From: Vibrio sp.
GTDB lineage: Bacteria > Pseudomonadota > Gammaproteobacteria > Enterobacterales > Vibrionaceae
Direction of reading: 5' to 3'
DNA length: 6,150 bases
Assembly (NCBI GenBank): GCA_007124475.1
Contig: SLFB01000196.1
Location: forward strand, 1-6,150
Shown here in pieces: positions 1 through 6,084 of the stretch. A model generated the notes under the pieces. That model saw only the letters and a program-made list of their open reading frames with translations, was not told the origin of the DNA and did no database searches. Position 1 is the stretch's first letter; each line of letters starts with the position of its first letter. Position numbers and translations under genes: made by a program.

Positions 1-37
1 CAGGCTGCGCCTGCCACCCCTCCCCAGAGGGGAATTT
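1..37 (-). repeat. Dispersed double-hairpin intergenic repeat, inverted copy, possibly cut by the window edge
   Basis: Two adjacent short hairpins are visible: CAGGC (1-5) pairs with GCCTG (9-13), and CCCCTC (17-22) pairs with GAGGGG (27-32), followed by AATT. Read on the minus strand, this has the same order as the element at 210-246: AATTCCCCTC, short loop, GAGGGGTG, then a second GC-rich hairpin. The two copies therefore form an inverted pair about 170 bp apart. Similar double-hairpin elements occur between genes in Vibrio as far as I recall; that is recognition, not a search result. No coding function is likely. Confidence 0.6.
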
Positions 38-71
38 GGTACGGCGTTAAGTGGTTAATATCGCGATTAAT

Positions 72-154
72 TCACCGCTGACTTTCGTTTCACTGATGTG
101 TGATAACCACAACGTTAACTGACACTACGTATGGATTCCCGCCTGCGCGGGAAT
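72..154 (+). repeat. Upstream copy of a ~67-bp direct repeat ending in a GC-rich palindrome
   Basis: Positions 72-138 match 6085-6150 in the same orientation at roughly five bases in six, with one single-base gap. The repeat runs into a perfect 8-bp inverted repeat, ATTCCCGC (135-142) and GCGGGAAT (147-154), with loop CTGC. The downstream copy reaches the window end exactly at the first bases of this palindrome, so it probably continues in the same way. The palindrome belongs to a widespread intergenic family in Vibrio and relatives (from memory). A third palindrome, in the opposite orientation, lies at 6033-6052. Confidence 0.7.
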
Positions 155-209
155 GACGGTGGTGGGTGTCGGGAATATAAACGTGAGTAAATCGAATCGC
201 GGTGGTTTT

Positions 210-246
210 AATTCCCCTCTTGAGGGGTGCCCGTAGGGCGGGGTGG
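210..246 (+). repeat. Dispersed double-hairpin intergenic repeat, direct copy
   Basis: The first hairpin is CCCCTC (214-219) with GAGGGG (222-227) around a two-base loop. The second is GCCC (229-232) with GGGC (236-239) around GTA, followed by GGGGTGG. It is the inverted partner of 1-37. The first stem is identical in both copies, while the second stem differs in sequence but keeps its pairing, which suggests selection on structure. It could be transcribed as RNA, but no promoter or gene is attached to it here. Confidence 0.6.
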
Positions 247-281
247 ATTTCAAGGCTAATCAGATTCGATGAAGTTTAAGG

Positions 282-350
282 TTCTGGGTCCTAGATCCTA
301 GATCCTAGGTTCTTGGATTTTGCTTTCCCTAGGACCTTCTTTTCCTAGGA
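282..350. repeat. CTAG-rich heptad tract (TCCTAGA/TCCTAGG)
   Basis: Five consecutive 7-bp units can be read: TTCTGGG (282-288), TCCTAGA (289-295), TCCTAGA (296-302), TCCTAGG (303-309) and TTCTTGG (310-316). Two further CCTAGG palindromes follow at 328-333 and 344-349. CTAG occurs five times in under 60 bases, although CTAG is generally scarce in enteric and Vibrio genomes. Degenerate CCTAGG/CCTAGA strings of this kind are familiar from Vibrio intergenic regions (from memory). The tract is too short and irregular to be a CRISPR array and has no spacers. Confidence 0.6.
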
Positions 351-352
351 GC

Positions 353-731
353 TCAATTTCAAGGTCACCAACCCACCTATACCTACACAATGTTACCTAA
401 TGATAAACCATGAGAATGTCATCACGGTTTTTTATTAACAAAACCATTAAGATGGTTAGTAGCTGTATATATAAGAGTATAAATTACCGGTTTATCAGCT
501 ATCCCCCATTATCAGAAAACCTTGTGACTTGTCCGTTCTCGCTCAAGCAACATGGGGTTACCAAGATCATAGCTAGCAGGTCATTCTTACCGTTAGACAA
601 TTTGCCTCTCTAAGCAATATAGAGAGTCAAAATAATTAACGAGTAAAAAATATAGCATCTGTTTTTAGCGTGACACATAACACTCCCCCACCTTATTTTC
701 CGGCTGACTCTCATAGGATTGTCATCTGATT
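353..731. other. AT-rich non-coding stretch, possible promoter region of the amylopullulanase gene
   Basis: No supported gene was found here. A 67-codon reading frame at 410-613 has no ribosome binding site and no recognisable family. A weak sigma-70-like pair is present: TAGACA (594-599) and TATAGA (618-623), 18 bp apart. It points toward the amylopullulanase gene and would give a leader of roughly 250 bases that includes the ERIC-like element. No convincing MalT or CRP operator was seen by eye. The promoter call is weak, because AT-rich DNA produces such matches often. Confidence 0.3.
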
Positions 732-854
732 TATACCCAAACCACTTGGAGTTGCAGGTAGGCGGCAAGTAAGTTCATCCCCATGAGCATAGACAGACTA
801 TGTGATTAGGGTGAACGAATTAAGCCCCCAGCAATTTCCAGTAGGGAGGGAATA
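732..854 (+). repeat. ERIC-like (intergenic repeat unit) palindromic element
   Basis: About 123 bp, close to the 126-127 bp usual for ERIC. It begins TATACCC and ends GGGAATA, near the canonical TATACCC/GGGTATA ends. The outer arms are inverted repeats (TTGGAGTTGCAGG near 744-757 against the region 825-845). The core is a long imperfect palindrome: GTTCATCCC (773-781) through CATAG (788-792) pairs with CTATG (798-802) through GGGTGAAC (809-816). GTGATTAGGGTGAACG resembles the ERIC core GTGACTGGGGTGAGCG. The element ends about 29 bp before the start codon, so it probably lies in the 5' leader and could fold as RNA. Confidence 0.8.
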
Positions 855-869
855 GCATTTTTAATTTTC

Positions 870-880
870 AAGGCTGAAGA
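870..880 (+). promoter_or_regulatory. Probable ribosome binding site of the amylopullulanase gene
   Basis: AAGG (870-873) lies 10 bases before the ATG at 884. A second purine run, GAAGA (876-880), is only 3 bases away and too close to be ideal. The match to the anti-Shine-Dalgarno sequence is modest. The ATG at 884 is the only start that gives a complete lipoprotein signal peptide; the next in-frame Met (residue 112) lies inside the amylase domain. Confidence 0.45.
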
Positions 881-883
881 TAT

Positions 884-3800
884 ATGCACTACCCATTAAC
901 GCTCCTAACTCGCGTACCGAGAATAGGTATTCTACTTATTTTAAGTACCTTATTACTCGGTTGTAATAACGATAGTAACGACACCGACCCATCACAAGAG
1001 GGTAATCCAACCAGCGAACAAAGCACTGTCGAATCACCTTCTGATGAAGATAAACCCGGTGATGATAGTGATAACTCAAAAGAACCCATAGAGGATGTTC
1101 AGCCTTCTCCACCATCACATGGCGGCGGCTCTGCTGACAACGATGAGCCTAGCGAAAGCGACAATAACACCGGTGAAGAATCCGTTACCTTTTATCCGCC
1201 ACAGCCGCACACTGCCATGGTGCATCTGTTTGAATGGCAGTGGCAGGACATTGCTAAAGAGTGTGCTTATTTAGGTGACAAAGGCTTTAGCGCCGTGCAA
1301 GTATCGCCACCCAATGAGCATATTATCGGCGGCACTTGGTGGACACGTTATCAACCCGTCAGCTACCGTCTCGAATCACGTAGTGGTAATCGCCAGCAAT
1401 TTATTGACATGGTAGAGACCTGCCGTCAGCATGGCGTCGATATCTATGCTGATTTAGTCATCAACCATACCGCTGATATCACCGGTGAGATACACTTCCC
1501 TCATTGGGGTGAGAATGGTATTGACGTTGGAGTCACCGATGAGAATGATATGGCCATTGGCACAGCCGGTAGTCAATTTGAGCGCCGAGAGCATCTCCAA
1601 GGCATGCTTCAAGCTAACCATAGGTTTTTTGACGGTGATAGCCGCTTCTCCGCACAGCTTGGCCATTATCATCAACATCACATGCCTGACAATGCCGATC
1701 GTAACTGTACCATTGAAGGCAAAGATTACCACAGCGGTGAGAATCCAGACGATGGCGCGTGGCGCGTTCAACACTGTGATTTAAGCGGCCTTCCCGATCT
1801 GAATACCAGTCACCCTCATGTGCAGCAAGTTATCGCCGCCTATATTGATGATTTGATAGCCCTTGGCGTGAAAGGCTTTCGGATTGATGCCGCCAAACAT
1901 ATTGCCGTGGATGATCTAAGTGCCATCTTGGATCAAGTCACACAGCGGGAACAAGCTTACTTTTTCTCTGAAGTGATCGACACGCGCAATGAAGAATCCG
2001 TACGCTCACAGCAATATACACCCATTGCCGCCGTGGAAGAGTTTCGTTATGGCCAACAAATTGCGCGAGTATTTAGCGAAGGTAATTTACACTGGTTAAG
2101 ACAGTTTGGTGATCATTGGCAGGAGATTTATACCCCTAGTGATAAAGCGGTGGTCTTTATTGATAATCACGACAACCAACGCGGACATGGAGCGGGTGGT
2201 AATATTCTCACCCATCAAAGTAATCAAAGTAATAACCAACATGCCAATATTTATGATCTCGCCAATGTCTTTATGCTGGCGTGGGATTATGGCTACCCTC
2301 GAGTAATGTCCAGCTATGCTTTTACTCACAGTGAAGTGGGGCCACCAGAGAGCAAAGTGCATCAAGCTGATGGTAACTTAGCTTGTTTTGCCGATCAGCC
2401 TTGGGTGTGTGAACACCGCTGGCGGCCAATTGCTAACATGGTGGCGTTTCGCCAAGATGTACAACAAGCCCCTGTAAGTCACTGGCAAACTGGATTAAAA
2501 AATCAAATTGCCTTTGCACGTGAAGGGCGTGGATTTGTTGCGATTAACCACAGTTCTGATCCTTATTATCTGACTAACCTACAGACCAGCTTACCTGCAG
2601 GTCAGTATTGTAATGTGATTGCCGCTGACATTAGCGATTGTGAGATTCACCAAATCACGGTCAATGAGCAAGGTTATATTGATACTCTTGTCTTACCTCA
2701 TCAAGCTTTAGCTATCCATCTAGCCAGTCGCATCGGGCAAACCGAGAGCGATAATGATGAGCACGACACGAATGATCAAGACAATAACGACCAAGACAAT
2801 CAAGATCAAACAGGCAATGAGCAAACCGATAATGAACAAGGCTCTGCTGGCGATCAAGATGATCAAGGTACCAATGACAACGATCAGCACACTGGCAATG
2901 ACCAAGCAGGCAACGATCAAGAGCAAGGGCAATCTGGTGATGAAAAGCCAACTAGCCCAAGCGTTAATCCATTAAGCACCGCGCTGGCACGTGGTCATTG
3001 GGTCGATCGCGAAACACTCGTTTGGCACACCATTGATCCAAACTCGATGGATAAAGTCACCTTGTATTATTCAGCTAATGCAACGTTGAATATCGAGCAA
3101 GATAAGCTGCAAGGATACGATGGCAAAATAGAGTTAACGCCAATCTCTTATTCGGGTACGCACTGCCAGCCGGTTGAGGATAACTGCCCGTTTGGTTACC
3201 TCAATGGCCCAGCCTATCAGTTAACTTTACCTGAAGATTTATCCTTACCAGCACTATTAAAGCAGCAGCACTTATTAGTGGGTTATCAAGCAGAGCAGTT
3301 AATTCACTATGACAGAGTGCAATTGGCTGGCGTGTTAGATGCGCTGTATGCCGATCGCAACGATAAAACCAGTGCTTATCATCACACCTTAGGCGTGAGT
3401 TATCACGGTAACGAGGTGGAGTTTGCTCTATGGGCACCTCTAGCGCAGCAAGTGAGTTTAGAAATTCGCCCGCAATTAAGCGCAAGTAGCCTTGACATCG
3501 CGTTAGTGGAAGACGCAAAGACCGGAATTTGGTCAACCCGTTTACCCATCGATGAAGCGGATAGGCACTATTATCGCTACCAGATTGAGCAAGTTCGCTT
3601 TGATACCCAGCGCATGCAGCAAGTGGTGGTCAGCGATCCTTACTCGGTCAATGTGTCTGCTAATGGTGAATTTAGCCAAGCCCTAAACCTTTCCGACGCT
3701 CGGTTATTGCCAGATGGTTGGGACTCAGTCAAACGCCCCGTGGTCGTCAACCCGACCGACCTCAGTATCTATGAAGCCCATGTGCGCGACTTTAGTGCCC

Positions 3801-6004
3801 GTGATGAGTCAACGTTGACGCTTTCTCCAGCAGGCAAAGACTACCGAGGGCAATACTTAGCGTTTACTTTGCAAGACAGTGTGCCTGTTCAGCATCTACA
3901 AGGCCTAGCGGATGCCGGTTTAACCACGTTACATCTATTACCCATTAACAACCTTGGCTCAATCAACGAAGACCCTAACCAGCGCATTGATGTTCATCAG
4001 AGTCTTGGTCAATTATGTCAGCAGCTAGAGGCACAGCCAGAGCATAATGATGCCTTTGGTCAGCAGTTATGCGCCAGCAAAGAAACCAACCAACCACTGC
4101 TTGAGGTATTTGCAAGCTTTGATCCCGCAAGCCGAGATGCCAACGATCTTTGGCAACTCATGCGCCGCATGGACAGCTACAACTGGGGTTATGATCCATT
4201 CCATTTCAATGCTCCAGAAGGTAGCTATGCCAGCGATGCCAATGGCCCAGCGCGAGTCATTGAAACGCGGCAGATGATCCAAGCTATCCATAATATGGGA
4301 TTAACCGTAGCATTGGACGTGGCCTATAACCACACCTATGCCGCCGGCCCGGAGAGTCAGCACTCCGTATTGGATAAAGTGGTGCCGAGTTATTACCATC
4401 GTCTCAACCCATTAACCGGCGCGATAGAAAACTCAACCTGTTGCGATAACACCGCCACAGAATGGGCGATGATGGAAAAACTGATGATCGATTCAATCAA
4501 AGTCTGGGCGGAACATTATCGTATCGATGCCTTCCGTTTTGACTTGATGGGTCATATTCCACTGCAAGCTGGACTAAGAGCACGAGAAGCCGCGCAAGCC
4601 ATTTACCCTGCAACGTATTTTTATGGCGAAGGGTGGAATTTTGGTGAAGTGGAAAACGATGCACGCTTTAAGCAAGCCAGTCAGCTCAATAAAGCGGGCA
4701 CAGGAATCGGCACCTTTAACGATCGCCTGCGTGAAGCCTTACGCGAAGGAGGGGTATTTTCAGCGCCGTGGGAACATGACCACGCATTAAATGTGGCACG
4801 TTATGGCTTAGCGGCGAACCTGCGTAGTTATCAGCTACCGATTGATGGAGGGATTTCTGGTGAAGATTATCTCTGGAACGGTCAGATCACCGGTTACAGC
4901 TTAGAGCCTAGTGAAACTGTCAACTACGTCTCTAAACATGATAACCCAACCCTGTGGGATAACTTTGCAGAAACCTTACCCAATATGACTACAGCGCAGC
5001 GGGTACAAGTGCAACAGGTGACCATGGCTTATCCTTTGTTGGCACAAGGCATCCCCTTTATCCACATGGGACAAGAGCTATTACGCTCTAAGTCGATGGA
5101 TCGAGACAGTTATGACTCAGGAGACTGGTTCAACTATGTTGATTTTACTCAGCAAACCAATAACTGGAACGTCGGCTTACCCTCATGTGAGAAAAACAGT
5201 GCCCTTTGCGGTAGTGATCATGATCGCTGGGATATGATTCGTCATCGAATAGCACAGGACCCACATGGCCCAAGTCCAGATGATATTGCGCAAACCCACG
5301 CATGGTTGAAAACCTTACTGCAAGTGCGCAGCACAACGCCGTTACTGCGTTTAGCTACCGCTCAGCAGATTAATGACCAAGTACGTTTCCATAATGTGGG
5401 TGGTAAAAATGGCTTAGTGGTGATGCAAATTACCGCCAACACACTAGCAACGGACAACCAACCGGATCAGCCTCATCAAGCGGTGGTGGTACTGATCAAT
5501 AACAGTGCCGCTGGGCAAGATTTCCATCTAGCCAATACGCAAGGTCAGCCTTATCAGTTACATCCAGCGCTTGCAGCGAGTCAACACGCCTCAGCGCAAG
5601 CAAGGTTTACCGATGACACCTTTAGCATACCAGCGTTCAGCGCCAGTGTGTTTGTGGTTGAAAAAGGACAAGCAGTCACTGATTGTTCTCAACCACTCTA
5701 TCTACGTGGCTCAATGAATGATTGGTCAGTGGAAAATAGTGCTCACTGTGTAGGTCTTGAGCGTTATCGTAGCGCGCCGATTTCTGTTAATGCTGGTGAA
5801 AGCCATGAGTTCAAATTTGCTAATGATGATTGGTCTCATGAAGTCAATGCTTGGATTTACCAATCGCATGCGCAATCTTTACCTTTAACTAATGTTGGTA
5901 ATGGTAACTTCAGCGTTCACTTTGCCGAAGCTGGCGACTATGTATGGTGGTTAGATAGGTCACAAGCCACACCATCGGTGGGGGTGTTTAAAGTGAATCC
6001 ATAA
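884..6004 (+). CDS. Bifunctional amylopullulanase lipoprotein: GH13 alpha-amylase fused to GH13 PulA-type pullulanase
   Basis: This 1706-residue secreted enzyme should cut internal alpha-1,4 bonds (N-terminal amylase) and alpha-1,6 branch points (C-terminal pullulanase) of starch, glycogen or pullulan. Residues 1-26 form a lipoprotein signal peptide: basic R10/R13, hydrophobic 14-25, lipobox LLG-C with Cys27 lipidated. Asn at +2 gives no inner-membrane retention signal, so an outer-membrane anchor is likely. Residues 28-100 are an acidic Ser/Asp/Glu/Pro tether. Then follow the amylase (about 101-615), a D/N/Q/G linker (618-695), an N2-like domain (about 697-815), CBM48 (about 836-945), the pullulanase barrel with DUF3372-type tail (about 955-1593) and a starch-binding-like domain (about 1598-1706). 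Both catalytic triads are intact. Klebsiella PulA is also a lipoprotein, exported by type II secretion; the same route here is inference. No operon partner is visible. Bacillus amylopullulanases share the amylase-then-pullulanase order. Confidence 0.93.
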   Translation: MHYPLTLLTRVPRIGILLILSTLLLGCNNDSNDTDPSQEGNPTSEQSTVESPSDEDKPGDDSDNSKEPIEDVQPSPPSHGGGSADNDEPSESDNNTGEESVTFYPPQPHTAMVHLFEWQWQDIAKECAYLGDKGFSAVQVSPPNEHIIGGTWWTRYQPVSYRLESRSGNRQQFIDMVETCRQHGVDIYADLVINHTADITGEIHFPHWGENGIDVGVTDENDMAIGTAGSQFERREHLQGMLQANHRFFDGDSRFSAQLGHYHQHHMPDNADRNCTIEGKDYHSGENPDDGAWRVQHCDLSGLPDLNTSHPHVQQVIAAYIDDLIALGVKGFRIDAAKHIAVDDLSAILDQVTQREQAYFFSEVIDTRNEESVRSQQYTPIAAVEEFRYGQQIARVFSEGNLHWLRQFGDHWQEIYTPSDKAVVFIDNHDNQRGHGAGGNILTHQSNQSNNQHANIYDLANVFMLAWDYGYPRVMSSYAFTHSEVGPPESKVHQADGNLACFADQPWVCEHRWRPIANMVAFRQDVQQAPVSHWQTGLKNQIAFAREGRGFVAINHSSDPYYLTNLQTSLPAGQYCNVIAADISDCEIHQITVNEQGYIDTLVLPHQALAIHLASRIGQTESDNDEHDTNDQDNNDQDNQDQTGNEQTDNEQGSAGDQDDQGTNDNDQHTGNDQAGNDQEQGQSGDEKPTSPSVNPLSTALARGHWVDRETLVWHTIDPNSMDKVTLYYSANATLNIEQDKLQGYDGKIELTPISYSGTHCQPVEDNCPFGYLNGPAYQLTLPEDLSLPALLKQQHLLVGYQAEQLIHYDRVQLAGVLDALYADRNDKTSAYHHTLGVSYHGNEVEFALWAPLAQQVSLEIRPQLSASSLDIALVEDAKTGIWSTRLPIDEADRHYYRYQIEQVRFDTQRMQQVVVSDPYSVNVSANGEFSQALNLSDARLLPDGWDSVKRPVVVNPTDLSIYEAHVRDFSARDESTLTLSPAGKDYRGQYLAFTLQDSVPVQHLQGLADAGLTTLHLLPINNLGSINEDPNQRIDVHQSLGQLCQQLEAQPEHNDAFGQQLCASKETNQPLLEVFASFDPASRDANDLWQLMRRMDSYNWGYDPFHFNAPEGSYASDANGPARVIETRQMIQAIHNMGLTVALDVAYNHTYAAGPESQHSVLDKVVPSYYHRLNPLTGAIENSTCCDNTATEWAMMEKLMIDSIKVWAEHYRIDAFRFDLMGHIPLQAGLRAREAAQAIYPATYFYGEGWNFGEVENDARFKQASQLNKAGTGIGTFNDRLREALREGGVFSAPWEHDHALNVARYGLAANLRSYQLPIDGGISGEDYLWNGQITGYSLEPSETVNYVSKHDNPTLWDNFAETLPNMTTAQRVQVQQVTMAYPLLAQGIPFIHMGQELLRSKSMDRDSYDSGDWFNYVDFTQQTNNWNVGLPSCEKNSALCGSDHDRWDMIRHRIAQDPHGPSPDDIAQTHAWLKTLLQVRSTTPLLRLATAQQINDQVRFHNVGGKNGLVVMQITANTLATDNQPDQPHQAVVVLINNSAAGQDFHLANTQGQPYQLHPALAASQHASAQARFTDDTFSIPAFSASVFVVEKGQAVTDCSQPLYLRGSMNDWSVENSAHCVGLERYRSAPISVNAGESHEFKFANDDWSHEVNAWIYQSHAQSLPLTNVGNGNFSVHFAEAGDYVWWLDRSQATPSVGVFKVNP
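1184..2728 (+). other. Alpha-amylase module (GH13, animal/AHA-like, chloride-dependent type)
   Basis: Residues about 101-615. Motifs: WWTRYQPVSY (152-161), DLVINH (190-195), GFRIDAAKH (331-339) with nucleophile Asp335, FFSEVID (360-366) with acid/base Glu363, and FIDNHDNQRGHG (425-436) with Asp430. The chloride-site positions of animal and Pseudoalteromonas (AHA) enzymes are occupied by Arg333, Asn428 and Arg473 (PRVMSSY). Calcium-site positions correspond to Asn194, Gln296, Asp305 and His339. All eight cysteines fall where AHA forms disulfides: 127/180, 275/298, 501/509 and 576/586. This fits folding outside the cytoplasm. The all-beta C domain covers about 525-615. Domain B is longer than in AHA: 80 residues separate His195 from Cys275, against about 31 in AHA as I recall it. 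Confidence 0.9.
2735..2968 (+). repeat. Low-complexity D/N/Q/G/E linker between the two enzymes
   Basis: Residues 618-695 are almost entirely Asp, Asn, Gln, Glu, Gly, Ser and Thr, with recurring NDQ, DQDN, GNDQ and NEQ words. The DNA shows matching irregular GATCAAG, AATGA and GACAA repeats. It is strongly acidic, has no aromatic residues and should be disordered. It marks the junction where an amylase gene and a pullulanase gene were joined. It is probably prone to length change by slippage (inference). Confidence 0.85.
2972..5662 (+). other. Pullulanase module (N2-like domain, CBM48, GH13_13-type barrel, DUF3372-type C domain)
   Basis: Residues about 697-1593. It opens with LARGHWVDRETLVW (701-714), typical of the pullulanase N2 domain. 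CBM48 follows (VEFALWAP, 845-852). The barrel shows YEAHVRDFS (963-971), YNWGYDP (1099-1105), DVAYNH (1145-1150), FRFD (1217-1220) with nucleophile Asp1220, YGEGW (1247-1251) with acid/base Glu1249, and SKHDN (1350-1354) with Asp1353. GTGIGTFNDRLREA (1272-1285) is characteristic of the PulA/limit-dextrinase group. Residues about 1430-1593 match the C-terminal domain of that group. The CBM41 domain that usually starts Klebsiella-type PulA is not seen; the amylase occupies that place. Confidence 0.9.
5675..6001 (+). other. C-terminal starch-binding-like beta-sandwich domain
   Basis: Residues about 1598-1706. LYLRGSMNDWS (1605-1615) followed by a strand pattern ending in HEFKFANDDW (1641-1650) resembles starch-binding beta-sandwich domains of the CBM48/CBM20/X25/SusE-like type. 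Aromatic residues Trp1614, Trp1650, Trp1657, Trp1688 and Trp1689 could contact glucan. Cys1601 and Cys1622 could pair. It lies beyond the usual pullulanase end, so it is an addition. The exact CBM family cannot be fixed by eye. Confidence 0.6.
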
Positions 6005-6032
6005 CTCACCAACCCACCCATTTTCTTTCGTC

Positions 6033-6060
6033 ATCCCCGCGCAGGCGGGGATCCAAGTTT
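6033..6060 (+). terminator. Possible Rho-independent terminator built from a dispersed palindrome
   Basis: ATCCCCGC (6033-6040) pairs perfectly with GCGGGGAT (6045-6052) around loop GCAG. The hairpin starts 28 bases after the stop codon. A short T run (6057-6061) follows after five other bases, so the U tract is weak and set back. The same palindrome family, in opposite orientation, occurs at 135-154, so this may be only a repeat copy that happens to serve as terminator. Confidence 0.4.
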
Positions 6061-6084
6061 TAGATCCTGATGTCAATACCCCAC

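Noticed and set aside
282..350. Short CRISPR-like array
   Set aside because: Units are 7 bp with no spacers and are irregular; no cas genes are present.
410..613. 67-residue reading frame in the upstream region
   Set aside because: No ribosome binding site, no recognisable motif or signal, AT-rich composition and position inside a repeat-rich non-coding region. A possible promoter overlaps its end.
660..883. MalT boxes or a CRP site controlling the gene
   Set aside because: Only partial matches (for example TGTGATTAGGGTGAAC inside the ERIC-like palindrome) that the repeat itself explains.
1454..1784. Antisense and alternate-frame readings over amylase domain B
   Set aside because: The main frame carries the conserved motifs and cysteines here; the others are by-products.
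2712..2951. Antisense frames over the linker, one of them highly hydrophobic and membrane-protein-like
   Set aside because: They are the reverse reading of the Asp/Asn/Gln codon repeats; GAT/AAT/CAA read backwards give Ile/Leu/Val-rich strings. No ribosome binding site or family.
3201..3536. 111-residue antisense frame in the pullulanase region
   Set aside because: It lies wholly opposite a well-conserved domain with no independent coding signal.
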